Shown: positions 38,062-47,210, numbered from the stretch's first letter. The stretch is DNA of 51,018 bases from Bacillota bacterium (GCA_021768705.1 JAETUG010000015.1:1-51018), one strand, 5' to 3'. A program made the numbers and translations. The notes: generated by a model from the sequence alone, not told the origin.

Positions 38062-38371
38062 AGTTGGTATCATTGGCGACAAGGACACAGTCATGGGCTT
38101 CCTTGCTCTTGGGATTGATATTTTCCCTGCCTATACAGCAGAGGAGATCAAAAAAACTATCCATAGACTGGCGGAAAGAGAATACGCGATCATTTATATC
38201 ACGGAAGAAGCCAGCCTGAAGGCAAAGGAAAGCATTGCCAAATACAAAGATATGGAATTGCCCGCCATCATCGTGATCCCCGGTATCGGCGGAAACATGG
38301 GCTTGGGCATGAATGAAGTGCGCGAATCGGCAAAACGTGCCATCGGCGCAGATATATTGTTTAGTGAATAA
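38054..38371 (+). CDS. V-type ATPase subunit F (central stalk)
   Basis: A 105-residue Rossmann-like protein: KVGIIGDKDTVMGFLALGID at the start, YAIIYITEEAS and IPGIGGNMGLGM later. It binds subunit D in the rotor shaft. Overlaps subunit C by eight bases. Confidence 0.94.
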   Translation: MSKVGIIGDKDTVMGFLALGIDIFPAYTAEEIKKTIHRLAEREYAIIYITEEASLKAKESIAKYKDMELPAIIVIPGIGGNMGLGMNEVRESAKRAIGADILFSE

Positions 38372-38396
38372 AGAATGATTGTAGGTGAATGAGCAT

Positions 38397-40172
38397 ATGA
38401 AAACAGGCACGATCGTAAAAGTGTCAGGTCCACTGGTCATTGCAGAAGGCATGAGAGATGCCAACATGTTCGACGTGGTTCGTGTATCTGATAAACATTT
38501 GATCGGCGAGATCATCGAAATGCACGGAGACAAAGCCTCCATTCAGGTTTATGAAGAAACCGCAGGCCTTGGCCCCGGTGAAGAAGTGATATCCGTTGGT
38601 ATGCCTATGAGCGTAGAACTGGGCCCCGGTCTGGTCTCCACGATTTATGACGGTATCCAGCGTCCACTGGAAAAAATGTACGAAGTAGGCGGTACAAACA
38701 TCCGCAGAGGTGTGGAAGTGCCTTCTTTGGACAGAGAAAAGAAATGGAAGTTTGAACCCACAAAACAGCCCGGCAATGCTGTTGTTGCAGGTGACGTTAT
38801 CGGTTTCGTACAGGAAACTGCTGTGGTTCAGTGTAAGATCATGGTGCCTTTCGGTCTGAAGGGTGTCATCAAAGAAATCTTCATCGGTGATTTTACCGTA
38901 GAAGAAACGGTTTGTATCATCACAGATGAAAAGGGCAACGATGTCAACGTGACCATGATGCAGAAATGGCCCGTACGTCGGGAAAGACCTTATAAAGAAA
39001 AAGAATCTCCAAATGCGCCTCTGATCACAGGGCAGCGTGTTATCGACACCTTCTTCCCGATTACAAAGGGCGGTGTAGCAGCTATCCCCGGCCCCTTCGG
39101 TTCCGGTAAAACTGTTACACAGCACCAGTTGGCAAAATGGGCGGATGCAGATATCGTTGTTTACATCGGCTGCGGCGAACGTGGCAACGAAATGACAGAC
39201 GTACTGAACGAGTTCCCTGAACTGAAAGACCCTCGCACAGGGGAATCCCTGATGCAGAGAACCGTTCTGATCGCAAATACTTCCGATATGCCCGTAGCGG
39301 CCCGTGAAGCATCTATCTATACAGGTATCACCATTGCGGAATTCTTCCGTGATATGGGCTATAGTGTTGCCCTGATGGCGGATTCTACCTCCCGTTGGGC
39401 AGAAGCCCTTCGTGAAATGTCCGGCCGTCTGGAAGAAATGCCCGGTGAAGAAGGTTACCCCGCTTATCTGGGTTCCCGTCTGGCACAGTTCTATGAACGG
39501 GCAGGTCGTGTGGTTTGTCTGGGCAATGAAGGCAGAATTGGTACACTGACAGCCATCGGTGCCGTATCTCCTCCCGGCGGTGATATTTCCGAACCCGTAT
39601 CTCAGGCAACGCTGCGTATCGTAAAGGTATTCTGGGGTCTGGATTCCTCCCTGGCATACAAACGTCATTTCCCTGCCATCAACTGGCTGACAAGCTATTC
39701 TCTGTATCAGGCGAAGGTTGACGCATGGGCAGACGAAAACGTAGAACCCAACTTCTCCGCACAGCGTATAGAAGCCATGAGACTGCTGCAGACAGAAGCA
39801 GAACTGAATGAAATCGTACAGCTGGTCGGCGTGGACGCTCTGTCCCACAGCGACAGACTGATTCTGGAGGTTGCACGCTCCATCCGTGAAGACTTCCTGC
39901 ATCAGAATTCCTTCCACGAAGTTGACACATATACATCCCTGCATAAACAGTATCGTATGATGAAGCTGATCCTGACTTTCTATAAAGAAGCAGGCGAAGC
40001 CATCAAACAAGGTATTACAATTCAGAAATTGACAAAACTGGACGTCATCGAACGTATCGGTCGTGCAAAATACGTAGAAGAAATCAACGTAGACAAGAGC
40101 TACGATGAAATCGAAAACGAAATCAGAACACAGGTACAGGATCTCATCAGAAAGGGGGCAGATGAATTATGA
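38397..40172 (+). CDS. V-type ATPase catalytic subunit A
   Basis: A 591-residue catalytic subunit. Walker A is [15 protein letters not shown]; the arginine-finger and nucleotide contacts include [13 protein letters not shown] and [20 protein letters not shown]; the A-subunit-specific non-homologous insert (about residues 115-190) is present. ATG 38397 is used because AGGTGA lies eight bases upstream; GTG 38385 overlaps that site. The stop overlaps the start of subunit B as ATGA. Confidence 0.96.
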   Translation: MKTGTIVKVSGPLVIAEGMRDANMFDVVRVSDKHLIGEIIEMHGDKASIQVYEETAGLGPGEEVISVGMPMSVELGPGLVSTIYDGIQRPLEKMYEVGGTNIRRGVEVPSLDREKKWKFEPTKQPGNAVVAGDVIGFVQETAVVQCKIMVPFGLKGVIKEIFIGDFTVEETVCIITDEKGNDVNVTMMQKWPVRRERPYKEKESPNAPLITGQRVIDTFFPITKGGVAAIPGPFGSGKTVTQHQLAKWADADIVVYIGCGERGNEMTDVLNEFPELKDPRTGESLMQRTVLIANTSDMPVAAREASIYTGITIAEFFRDMGYSVALMADSTSRWAEALREMSGRLEEMPGEEGYPAYLGSRLAQFYERAGRVVCLGNEGRIGTLTAIGAVSPPGGDISEPVSQATLRIVKVFWGLDSSLAYKRHFPAINWLTSYSLYQAKVDAWADENVEPNFSAQRIEAMRLLQTEAELNEIVQLVGVDALSHSDRLILEVARSIREDFLHQNSFHEVDTYTSLHKQYRMMKLILTFYKEAGEAIKQGITIQKLTKLDVIERIGRAKYVEEINVDKSYDEIENEIRTQVQDLIRKGADEL

Positions 40173-41545
40173 TAAAAGAATATCGTTCCATTCAGGAAGT
40201 AGCCGGCCCTCTGATGGTTGTTTCCGGTGTTGAAGGCGTCACATACGACGAACTGGGCGAAATCGAACTGGCAAATGGCGAGATCAGAAAATGCAAAGTT
40301 CTGGAAGTAAACGGTGACACAGCTCTGGTACAGCTGTTCGAAAGTGCAACAGGTATCAACCTGGCAGAAAGTAAAGTGCGTTTCCTGGGCAAGAGCTTGG
40401 ACTTTGGCGTATCTCCCGACATCTTGGGTCGTGTCTTCGATGGTATGGGCAATCCCATCGACGGCGGTCCCGAAATCATCCCCGAAAAGAGACTGGACAT
40501 CAACGGTGCGCCCATCAACCCTGCGGCTCGTGAATATCCTGCGGAATTTATCCAGACCGGTGTATCTGCCATCGATGGTCTGAATACGCTGGTTCGTGGA
40601 CAGAAGCTTCCTATCTTCTCCGCTTCCGGTCTGCCCCATGCAAATCTGGCAGTACAGATTGCAAGACAGGCAAAGGTTCGTGGTACAGATTCCAAATTTG
40701 CGGTAGTATTCGCCGCCATCGGTATCACCTTTGAAGACGCTGAATTTTTCATTAACGACTTCAAACAGACCGGTGCCATCGACCGTTCTGTTGTCTTTGT
40801 AAACCTAGCGAATGACCCTGCGGTAGAGCGTATCTGTACCCCTAAAATGGCATTGACAGCGGCAGAATATCTGGCATTTGAACAGGGCATGCACGTATTG
40901 GTTATTTTGACAGATATCACAAACTACGCAGAAGCTCTGCGTGAAGTTTCTGCTGCCAAAAAAGAAGTTCCCGGTCGTCGTGGTTACCCCGGCTACCTGT
41001 ATACAGACCTTGCGACCATGTATGAACGCGCAGGTCGTATGAAAGGTCATCCCGGCTCCATTACAATGATCCCCATTCTGACGATGCCTGAAGAAGATAA
41101 GACCCATCCTATCCCTGACTTGACAGGCTATATCACAGAAGGTCAGATCATCCTGAGCCGTGAATTGGATAAAAAGGGCATTCAGCCTCCCATCAACGTT
41201 TTGCCTTCCCTGTCCCGTCTGAAGGATAAAGGTATCGGTAAGGGCAAGACAAGAGAAGACCACGCAGATACCATGAACCAGCTGTTCGCAGCTTATTCCC
41301 GTGGTAAGGATTCGAAGGAACTGATGGCGATTCTGGGTGAATCCGCTTTGTCCGAAGTTGATCTGATCTATGCAAAATTCGCAGATGAATTCGAAAAGAA
41401 ATATGTTTCTCAGGGCTTCCAGACAGACAGAACCATCGAGCAGACATTGGAAACAGGCTGGAGCCTGCTGCGCATGCTGCCAAAGAGTGAATTGAAACGT
41501 ATCCGTGATGAATATCTGGAAAAATATCTGAACAGCGGGGAGTGA
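40169..41545 (+). CDS. V-type ATPase subunit B
   Basis: A 458-residue non-catalytic partner of A. It begins [21 protein letters not shown], has a degenerate P-loop region ([19 protein letters not shown]) and the [19 protein letters not shown] and [13 protein letters not shown] blocks. Translationally coupled to A. Confidence 0.96.
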   Translation: MIKEYRSIQEVAGPLMVVSGVEGVTYDELGEIELANGEIRKCKVLEVNGDTALVQLFESATGINLAESKVRFLGKSLDFGVSPDILGRVFDGMGNPIDGGPEIIPEKRLDINGAPINPAAREYPAEFIQTGVSAIDGLNTLVRGQKLPIFSASGLPHANLAVQIARQAKVRGTDSKFAVVFAAIGITFEDAEFFINDFKQTGAIDRSVVFVNLANDPAVERICTPKMALTAAEYLAFEQGMHVLVILTDITNYAEALREVSAAKKEVPGRRGYPGYLYTDLATMYERAGRMKGHPGSITMIPILTMPEEDKTHPIPDLTGYITEGQIILSRELDKKGIQPPINVLPSLSRLKDKGIGKGKTREDHADTMNQLFAAYSRGKDSKELMAILGESALSEVDLIYAKFADEFEKKYVSQGFQTDRTIEQTLETGWSLLRMLPKSELKRIRDEYLEKYLNSGE

Positions 41546-41551
41546 TGAAGT

Positions 41552-42232
41552 GTGGCTAGATTGAATGTCAACCCCACCCGTATGGAAATGACTCGCTTGA
41601 AAGGGCAGTTGAAAACAGCGACCAGAGGGCATAAGCTGCTGAAGGATAAGCTGGATGAACTGATGAAACAGTTTATGGAAATCGTGCGGGAAAATAAGCG
41701 TTTGAGAGAAGAAGCGGAAAAGGCTTTGGAGAATGCTTATAAAAACTTTATCATTGCCAGAGCGGTGCTGAGCGAAGCCAGTCTGGGGGAAGCCTTGATG
41801 ATTCCCCAGCAGTCTGTATCTGTTAAGGTAACGAATAAAAATATCATGAGTGTAAATGTGCCTGTGTTCGACTTCCAGAAGGAAGGCGACAAAGAAGGCA
41901 ATATCTACCCCTATGGTATGGCGTTCACATCCGGTGAACTGGACAGCGCAATGCTTTCCTTTTCCGATGCCATGGAGCCTCTGCTCCGTCTGGCAGAAAG
42001 CGAAAAGACAGCACAGCTGTTGGCCCAGGAGATCGAACGTACTCGCCGTCGTGTAAATGCGCTGGAAAACGTTATGATTCCCAACTATCAGGAGACCATC
42101 AAATACATCACCATGAAGCTGGAAGAAAATGAACGTGCCAACACGACCCGCTTGATGAAGGTGAAGGACATGGTTGCGAAGAAAGCCATCGAAGCCAAGA
42201 AACAGCAAGAAGCAGTCGCTTTTGGCAAATAA
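41552..42232 (+). CDS. V-type ATPase subunit D (central shaft)
   Basis: A 226-residue antiparallel coiled coil: LNVNPTRMEMTRLKGQLKTA at the start and RRRVNALENVMIPNYQETIK near residue 170 are the family signatures. GTG start six bases after subunit B. Last gene of the operon; a terminator follows. Confidence 0.95.
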   Translation: MARLNVNPTRMEMTRLKGQLKTATRGHKLLKDKLDELMKQFMEIVRENKRLREEAEKALENAYKNFIIARAVLSEASLGEALMIPQQSVSVKVTNKNIMSVNVPVFDFQKEGDKEGNIYPYGMAFTSGELDSAMLSFSDAMEPLLRLAESEKTAQLLAQEIERTRRRVNALENVMIPNYQETIKYITMKLEENERANTTRLMKVKDMVAKKAIEAKKQQEAVAFGK

Positions 42233-42317
42233 TTGCGGAGAAAATAAGCATTTGAAACGGAACCATTTTGTATGGGCAGTATAAAAAGACAATTGATAGA
42301 ATACGATTTATGAAACG

Positions 42318-42357
42318 AACTGACATCGAACTGCAATCGGTGTCAGTTTTCTTTTTG
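42318..42357 (+). terminator. Rho-independent terminator of the V-ATPase operon
   Basis: AACTGACATCG and CGGTGTCAGTT pair (one G-T) around a short loop, followed by TTCTTTTTG. Confidence 0.87.
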
Positions 42358-42550
42358 CCGGAATATATCAAAAAAACAACTTAGTATAACATGGAAAATG
42401 TATTTTTTTGAAAGCAATTTTTTAAATTGTATCGAAACAAATAAAAAAATTGTACCCATTTAATTACTATATTATGGATGAAAAGGGTAGGCTGTCTTTT
42501 TCGGAAATGATAAAATAAAAACCGAAATGAAAAAAGAAGGGGCGATACAA
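42358..42550 (+). other. AT-rich upstream region of the ECF transporter gene
   Basis: Noncoding and AT-rich. A possible promoter is TTGTAC at 42449 with TATGGA 17 bases later; it is weak. No known vitamin riboswitch (TPP, FMN, cobalamin) was recognised, so the substrate of the transporter cannot be inferred from it. Confidence 0.4.
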
Positions 42551-43063
42551 ATGAAAAATTCGTATTCTGTAAAAGACATAACCAAAATGGCAATGATGGC
42601 AGCGATCACTTTTGTTGGGATCTATGCTGTTAAGATTCCTTCGCCTCACGGCTATTCCCATATGGGGGACTGCATGATTTTCCTGAGCGTATTGCTTCTG
42701 GACACCAGAAAGGGTGCCCTGGCGGGCGGCATTGGTGCGGCTTTATCCGATCTGCTGGGCGGCTATATGCATTGGGTAGTGCCCACATTTGTGATCAAAT
42801 ACATCATGGCATTTGTGATGGGGATGTTTATTGATAAGATTATGCCCGAATCAAAGTTGAACTGGTTTATCGGCACTGTGGCAGGCGGTATCGTGCAGAT
42901 CTTCCTATATACAGCGGTGAAGGTCGTTATGTTCGACTGGGCCTATGCCATCACCAGCGTACCCGGTCTGACTTCCCAGACGATCACGGGTGTCGTTTTA
43001 GGGGCAGTACTGGTAACACTGCTTAGTAAGGCAGGCGTAATGCGGAGATTAAAGGAGATGTAA
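42551..43063 (+). CDS. ECF transporter S component
   Basis: 170 residues with five or six hydrophobic segments and the ECF-ribofla_trS (PF07155) pattern: HMGDCMIFLSVLLLDTRKG, ALAGGIGAALSDLLGGYMHW, FVIKYIMAFVMGMFID. S components bind a vitamin or precursor and dock on a shared energising module, which is not in the window. ATG 42551 has AAGGGGCGA upstream; ATG 42527 lacks a site. It ends three bases before the amidohydrolase gene, so the two likely act on related compounds; the substrate is unknown. Confidence 0.85.
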   Translation: MKNSYSVKDITKMAMMAAITFVGIYAVKIPSPHGYSHMGDCMIFLSVLLLDTRKGALAGGIGAALSDLLGGYMHWVVPTFVIKYIMAFVMGMFIDKIMPESKLNWFIGTVAGGIVQIFLYTAVKVVMFDWAYAITSVPGLTSQTITGVVLGAVLVTLLSKAGVMRRLKEM

Positions 43064-43066
43064 AAA

Positions 43067-43807
43067 ATGGATGTAAAAGAGTTCAAAAAAATAGATGCCC
43101 ATGCGCATATTGGCGTATTTGGCGGTTGGGCAAAACTGGCGATCACGGCAGAAGAACTGATTGCACAGATGGATGAATTCCATATCGAAAAAACATTGCT
43201 GTGTTCTCAGCCTAATGAGATCTGTCTGGAAGCAGTGCAGAAATACCCTGACCGTTTTGTAGGCATGGTATATCCCAACCCTCTGGATGGACAGAAGGCT
43301 GTGGATATGATCTATGATTATGTGCAGAATAAAGGCTTCAAAGGCATCAAGGCAAATCCTCTGAAACATGCCTACGTTGCTGATGCGGAGATCATGGATT
43401 CTATCATGGAAGCAGCAAAAGATCTGAATATTCCTGTTTTCATGCACTGCGGTCATCCGCCTTATTCTCTGCCCTGGAGCATCGCCCTGCTGGCAGAACG
43501 CCATCCCGATGTGAAGCTGGTCATGATCCATATGGGTCACGGTCATGGCGTTTATATCGATGCTTCCCTGAAAATGGCGAAACGCTATCCCAATCTGTAT
43601 CTGGAAATGAGCGGCATGCCCATGCCCTCTAAGATCAAGGAGGCTTATGAAGAAGTAGGGCACGACCGTATCATGTTCGGTACAGATGCCCCTTATCATC
43701 CTGCGGCAGTAGAAGCTATGAAGGTCATGACAAGCGGCTTAACGGAAGAACAGATTCAGGATGTATTTTATAATAACTGTGCAAAGCTGATGGGCTTTGA
43801 TCAATAA
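43067..43807 (+). CDS. Amidohydrolase family (PF04909-type) metal-dependent hydrolase
   Basis: A 246-residue TIM-barrel hydrolase. Metal-site motifs: KIDAHAHIG (HxH), FMHCGHPP, MIHMGHGHG and FGTDAPYHP (catalytic Asp). These fit the amidohydrolase-2 / decarboxylase group. It is tightly linked to the ECF S component (AAAGGAG inside that gene's end), pointing to a role in using or salvaging the imported compound, which is inference. Confidence 0.88.
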   Translation: MDVKEFKKIDAHAHIGVFGGWAKLAITAEELIAQMDEFHIEKTLLCSQPNEICLEAVQKYPDRFVGMVYPNPLDGQKAVDMIYDYVQNKGFKGIKANPLKHAYVADAEIMDSIMEAAKDLNIPVFMHCGHPPYSLPWSIALLAERHPDVKLVMIHMGHGHGVYIDASLKMAKRYPNLYLEMSGMPMPSKIKEAYEEVGHDRIMFGTDAPYHPAAVEAMKVMTSGLTEEQIQDVFYNNCAKLMGFDQ

Positions 43808-43816
43808 GAAAGAAAA

Positions 43817-43851
43817 GAGGGACCTATCCGAAATGGATAAATCCCTTTTTC
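43817..43851 (+). terminator. Terminator between convergent genes
   Basis: AGGGA-CC-TATCC pairs with GGATA-AA-TCCCT (2x2 internal loop) and ends in five T. Confidence 0.78.
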
Positions 43852-43855
43852 TGTA

Positions 43856-44035
43856 TCAGTCGTCTGTTTTTGTGGCTGTTTTGGCAAAATGCCGCAGGGC
43901 GCTCATGGTACGAATTTCGTGCCCGTTATCGGTAATGATCTGCTTGATATCCTGAGGCAGATCCTTATAGAAATTTTTTGCCCGTTCATTGTTCAGCAGC
44001 ATGTCTGCCAGATCTCGGTATTCTCTCCCAAACAT
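43856..44035 (-). CDS. Small unknown protein, paralogue of its upstream neighbour
   Basis: 59 residues, start ATG 44035, sequence MFGREYRDLADMLLNNERAK then NFYKDLPQDIKQIITDNGHEIR and a Lys/Thr-rich tail. GAGAGGAGAC lies upstream on the minus strand. It shares the pattern YxxLxDxLxxNxxAxxFxxxLPxxIxxxIxxxGxxIR with the protein encoded just upstream, so both came from one duplication. One base separates the two genes. No known domain. Confidence 0.78.
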   Translation of the reverse strand: MFGREYRDLADMLLNNERAKNFYKDLPQDIKQIITDNGHEIRTMSALRHFAKTATKTDD

Positions 44036-44036
44036 A

Positions 44037-44213
44037 TCAATCGTCTCCTCTCAGTAGTTTTTCGGCATAGCCCCGCAGGTCTCTGTCGTAGCGAATATTG
44101 TCGCCCCGTTCTTGGATGCTTTCCTGCACATAATCGGGCAGGGTATCGAAGAAACGGCGGGCTGCAGGGTTTTGTTCCAACAGGTCGCAGAGGTTTTCAT
44201 ATTTTTTCATCAT
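44037..44213 (-). CDS. Small unknown protein, first of a tandem paralogous pair
   Basis: 58 residues from ATG 44213 (GAGGTGATAAAA upstream): MMKKYENLCDLLEQNPAARR, FFDTLPDYVQESIQERGDNI, then RYDRDLRGYAEKLL. Predicted to be entirely helical and soluble. A longer open frame reaching 44258 has no ribosome site. Translationally coupled to the following paralogue. Function unknown. Confidence 0.8.
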   Translation of the reverse strand: MMKKYENLCDLLEQNPAARRFFDTLPDYVQESIQERGDNIRYDRDLRGYAEKLLRGDD

Positions 44214-44333
44214 TTTTATCACCTCGCCCTTAGGATGGACGAAAAAATGAATTTCCATGCAAAAGCAGGGTTGAGGAAATCAGGAAAGATATGTTATGAT
44301 GAAATAAAATGAAATTTTGAAAAAGGTGAAAGT

Positions 44334-44987
44334 ATGCTGAAAAAATATAGAACGATATTAGAGCAGGCGGAAGCGGAAATCGTAGAAAAGAAATCTCGTT
44401 TTATCGCCACGGTGCGCCCTGTGAAAACGGAGGAAGAAGCCCGCACTTTTATCGAAGAAATGAAAAAGAAATATTGGAATGCCACCCACAACGTATTTGC
44501 CTATCAGATCGGTGAGCGGAACGAGCTGCAACGATTCAGCGATGACGGCGAGCCTCAGGGCACGGCAGGTATGCCCGTTCTGAGCGTGCTGAAGGGCGAA
44601 GATGTGAAGGATACGGCGATTGTGGTAACTCGTTATTTTGGAGGCACTCTGCTGGGCACAGGCGGTCTGGTGCGTGCCTATGGCAGATCAGCTAAGGAAG
44701 GCCTTTTGGCGGCAGGCATTGCAGAACTGGTACTTTATCGAAAATATTCTGTTTTGGCAGATTATACGGATTCCGGGAAGGTGCAGTATGAGATCCTGCA
44801 GGATGGGCATGAATTATTCGATACCATCTATACTGATAAGGTGGAATATATCGTTTTGGTAGAAACCGATGAAGCAGAAGCCTTCGAAAAGAAGATGACG
44901 GAGATTTTCCGCGGACAGCAGCCTTTTGTGCTGCTGGAAGAGATTTACGGCGTATGGCAGGATGGTGTACTTTCCCTGCAAGAATAA
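44334..44987 (+). CDS. YigZ/IMPACT family protein
   Basis: 217 residues with the UPF0029 N-terminal signature: IVEKKSRFIATVRPVKTEEEA, THNVFAYQIG, RFSDDGEPQGTAGMPVL and VVTRYFGGTLLGTGGLVRAYG, and a C-terminal DUF1949 ferredoxin-like domain. Bacterial YigZ is implicated in translation-related stress responses but its biochemical role is unsettled. Ribosome site AAAGGTGAAAG. It is the last clearly chromosomal gene before the repeat-rich part. Confidence 0.93.
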   Translation: MLKKYRTILEQAEAEIVEKKSRFIATVRPVKTEEEARTFIEEMKKKYWNATHNVFAYQIGERNELQRFSDDGEPQGTAGMPVLSVLKGEDVKDTAIVVTRYFGGTLLGTGGLVRAYGRSAKEGLLAAGIAELVLYRKYSVLADYTDSGKVQYEILQDGHELFDTIYTDKVEYIVLVETDEAEAFEKKMTEIFRGQQPFVLLEEIYGVWQDGVLSLQE

Positions 44988-45002
44988 ATCAGGAAATTCA
45001 AT

Positions 45003-45056
45003 AAAAAATGACATGATAGAAAGGCGTTTTTGCCATTTTCATATCATGTCGTTTTT
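45003..45056 (+). terminator. Rho-independent terminator after yigZ
   Basis: AAAAAATGACATGATA and TATCATGTCGTTTTT form the stem; T run at the end. Confidence 0.85.
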
Positions 45057-45197
45057 GTTTCCTTAGTTGATATTATTCATCCCAATTACATATAGAAATT
45101 TTACACTATATATAGATTGTTTTTGATTTTATAACCACTATATTTTGTGTGTTTTTTCTGCTAAAAATATTTATTTTGTTTTTTTGGTACTCTTTTT

Positions 45198-45300
45198 GTA
45201 CGCCGCTACTATGGCAAGCTGATGTAAAAGCCTGCTGCTTTAGAACGCTTCTGTGAAGCGGCAGCGGCAGGCGGGAACGCACCACAAAGTCTATCTCTGT
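45198..45300 (+). repeat. GC-rich repeat family R, copy A
   Basis: Contains CGCCGCTACTATGGCAAGC, TGATGTAAAAGCCTGCTGCT, TTAGAACGCTTCTGTGAAGC and GGCAGCGGCAGGCGGGAACG then CACCACAAAGTCTATCTC. Copies B, C and D share this order. The ends GCCGCT and GGCAGCGGC can pair. Confidence 0.88.
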
Positions 45301-45312
45301 GGGACATTGTCC

Positions 45313-45367
45313 GTTATTCTGTGGGACATTGTCCAGACATTGTCCACTATTATGAAGCGGCAGGGGC
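45313..45367 (+). repeat. Repeat block F, copy 1
   Basis: TTATTCTGTGGGACATTGTC, CAGACATTGTCC and ACTATTATGAAGCGGCAGG recur with few changes at 48167-48222. It includes two short ACATTGT palindromes and runs into a partial R-like right end (GGCAGGCGGGA). Confidence 0.85.
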
Positions 45368-45450
45368 AGGCGGGAGAGAACGCCTGTAGCCCGCTATAAG
45401 CTGCTGGAATGGCCTGCCGATCTGCTGTTGATCTGGGTGCTGCTGATCTG

Positions 45451-45548
45451 TGTGCCGCTGCCATGGCAAGCCGATGTAAAAGCCTGCTGCTTTAGAACGC
45501 TTCTATGAAGTGGCAGGGGCAGACGGGAAAGAACGCCTGTAGCCCTCT
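45451..45548 (+). repeat. GC-rich repeat family R, copy B
   Basis: Same module order as copy A: GTGCCGCTGCCATGGCAAGC, CGATGTAAAAGCCTGCTGCT, AACGCTTCTATGAAGTGGCA, then a variant right end GAACGCCTGTAGCCCTCTG. Copy C begins immediately afterwards, so B and C are in tandem. Confidence 0.88.
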
Positions 45549-45662
45549 GTACGCCGCTGCCATGGCAAGCCGATGTAAAAGCCTGCTGCTCTGGAACGCT
45601 TCTGTGAAGCGGCAGGGTCAGGCGGGAACGCACCACAAAGTATATCTCTATATCTATATCTG
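45549..45662 (+). repeat. GC-rich repeat family R, copy C
   Basis: GTACGCCGCTGCCATGGCAA, CCGATGTAAAAGCCTGCTGC, GAACGCTTCTGTGAAGCGGC, GCGGGAACGCACCACAAAGT, ending in a short TATATC repeat array. GCCGCTGCC and GGCAG(G/C)G arms are inverted. Confidence 0.88.
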
Positions 45663-45682
45663 GGTAACAATTTGGTAACAGC

Positions 45683-45756
45683 GGGGTAACATTGTTACCC
45701 CCTGCAATGGTGTACAATTTTGTTTCTTTTGTGTTTCGTCCGTGTTACATTGTAAC
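45683..45756 (+). repeat. Two ACATTGT-core palindromes
   Basis: GGGGTAACATTGTTACCCC (45683-45701) and GTTACATTGTAAC (45744-45756) share the core ACATTGT but have different flanks that remain self-complementary. Confidence 0.85.
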
Positions 45757-46075
45757 GCTATCTAGTGAGATATGGGGCTTTCTGCTACAAGAATGAATAA
45801 TATACATTTTAATATCAAAAAGTACTTATTTTATGCAGTATTTTACTCTTTTTCGATTTTACTTTACATATTTAGGAAGTGTAAAGGAAAACAGCGGGGA
45901 AAAGTGTTTCTTCCTAATTATGTCGGGAAAAAGATTTATTTAACACAATACGTAGATATGTAAAATAAAGGGGCAGCGGCAGCGGGGCAGGGGAAACCCA
46001 GTATTTACAAGGCTTTGCAAGCAATTATGCAGTATATACAGTAGAATTTGCATGGAAGAATTTGCATGAAAAAGT
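45757..46075. other. AT-rich region without a supported gene
   Basis: About 320 bases. A 63-codon open frame at 45772-45963 has a hydrophobic stretch but no ribosome site and no recognised relatives. A duplicated ATTTGCATG(G/A)A occurs at 46047-46070. Confidence 0.4.
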
Positions 46076-46270
46076 CGGCACTCTACCCCCAAAAAGTGTC
46101 GGAAGTATCAAAGTGTCATTTCAACAAAAAAGTGCTGGAAAACGTTGATTTTTCAAGGAAAACTTGTTTTTTGTTCATTCTTAAAATGTTGGGAAAAGGG
46201 AAAATCTGGAAAAAAATAGGGCATTTTTCGGCACTTTCGGCACTTTTAGAAAAAAGTGTCGGACACAAAG
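46076..46270. repeat. Iteron-like AAGTGTCGG motifs
   Basis: AAAAGTCGGCACT, AAAAAGTGTCGGAAG, CAAAGTGTCATTT, AAAAAGTGCTGGAA, TTTTCGGCACTTTCGGCACT and AAAAAAGTGTCGGACAC lie within 195 bases in both orientations. The last two form an inverted pair, CGGCACTTTT/AAAAGTGTCGG. They may be protein-binding sites, for example a replication or recombination control region. Confidence 0.6.
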
Positions 46271-46329
46271 CCGAAACAATAAAAAACTTGCATTTTCCGC
46301 AGGGATGGGGCATAATAAAAGCAAGAGGA

Positions 46330-46432
46330 ACAACCGCCCACAAGGTGGGTTGACCTGTTAATTTTAGGACATAGAAATTCCACCCATCAACGAGCCAAAG
46401 TATTAGGGTGGTTTTTCTATGCTTATAGCTTT
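46330..46432 (+). other. Structured noncoding region before the recombinase terminator
   Basis: A small stem CCGCCCACAAGGTGGG (46335 onward) is followed by CATAGAAATTCCACCC (46371) pairing with GGGTGGTTTTTCTATG (46406-46421). The second hairpin ends in a T-rich strand and could be an attenuator or terminator; I do not know the RNA family. Confidence 0.5.
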
Positions 46433-46438
46433 ACTTGA

Positions 46439-46461
46439 AAAAGAGCCTTTCGGCTCTTTTA
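46439..46461. terminator. Terminator at the end of the serine recombinase gene
   Basis: AAAAAGAGCC-TTTC-GGCTCTTTT is a short strong hairpin, with A and T runs on the two sides, touching the recombinase stop codon. Confidence 0.82.
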
Positions 46462-47025
46462 TTTTTTGTGTTCCTGTTCGTATTTATCAATCAGCTTGTT
46501 AAGGGTGGGGCGGGTGATGCCTAACTCTGCTGCAAGCTGCACTTTGTTTAACTCTCTGTTTTTGTATCTTTGGTACTGTTCCTCGAAGTTGTCAACCTTA
46601 ATTTCTCTGCGTCCTTTATACTTTCCCTCTTTTACTGCAAGAGCAATTCCTTCCCGCTGCCGTTCTAAGAGGTTTGTACGCTCAAATTCTGCAATAGCCC
46701 CAATCATGGTAAGCATAAGTTTCCCCGTTGCGGTGCTGCTGTCGATATTCTCTTTGTTGCTAACAAGGTGTACGCCTTTAGCGTTGAGCATTTCCACGAT
46801 ATCCAAAAGGTCTTTTGTGCTGCGTGCTAGTCTGGAAAAGTCATGTATGAAAATCGTGTCACCTTCACGGGCAAATTCCAGCATTTCTTTAAGCTGCGGT
46901 CTGTTGGTATCTTTTGCACTCACTTTTTCGGTATACCATTTATCAATATTTTTCTCCTTGAGTGCTTCTATCTGCCTGCCCTCGTTCTGTTCTACTGTGG
47001 ATACTCTTACATAGGCTATATTCAT
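46459..47025 (-). CDS. Small serine recombinase (resolvase/invertase family)
   Basis: 188 residues. The catalytic domain has the nucleophile in AYVRVSTVEQNEGRQ (Ser9), DKWYTEKVSAKDTNRPQL, DFSRLARSTKDLL and the conserved Arg pair, and GKLMLTMIGAIAEFERTNLLERQREGI as the long E helix. The C-terminus is a helix-turn-helix (LAAELGITRPTLNKLIDKYE). The size fits Tn3-type resolvases or Hin/Pin invertases, not large integrases. AAAGGGGGCTTC upstream of ATG 47025. Both sides carry copies of the R/F repeats, possible targets; no res or inversion site was proven. Confidence 0.94.
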   Translation of the reverse strand: MNIAYVRVSTVEQNEGRQIEALKEKNIDKWYTEKVSAKDTNRPQLKEMLEFAREGDTIFIHDFSRLARSTKDLLDIVEMLNAKGVHLVSNKENIDSSTATGKLMLTMIGAIAEFERTNLLERQREGIALAVKEGKYKGRREIKVDNFEEQYQRYKNRELNKVQLAAELGITRPTLNKLIDKYEQEHKK

Positions 47026-47210
47026 TTTGAAGCCCCCTTTCTTTTATGGTTCTATGATATCATATTGTAAAATATAAGTCAATAACTATATTTACATTCA
47101 GTAAAATAAATCAAAAAACAATTTATATTTTACTCGTTTTGGGTGGGTTTTTGGTGTAAATTTAGAATATACCCTATTTTTACACCATATCTTTATTAGC
47201 AGAGGAAATA

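Noticed and set aside
45198-45662. Possible CRISPR array (several similar units in a short distance)
   Set aside because: Units are about 100 bases, two are directly adjacent, there are no uniform 28-40 base repeats with unique spacers, and no cas genes are present.
45394-45717. 107-codon minus-strand open frame with repeated LHRSV-KQQAFTSACHGSG peptide
   Set aside because: It is a translation of repeat R copies B and C; the same string appears from copy D at 47937-48236. No ribosome site, and composition follows the DNA repeat.
45772-45963. 63-codon plus-strand open frame with a hydrophobic segment
   Set aside because: AT-rich noncoding context and no convincing ribosome site; could be chance.
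46048-46353. 101-codon plus-strand open frame
   Set aside because: No ribosome site, spans the iteron-like motifs and a terminator-like stem, and shows no recognisable domain.
46459-47025. Large serine integrase or element integrase
   Set aside because: Only 188 residues; it lacks the zinc-ribbon and coiled-coil domains of large serine integrases. The integrase of the element is probably beyond the right edge.
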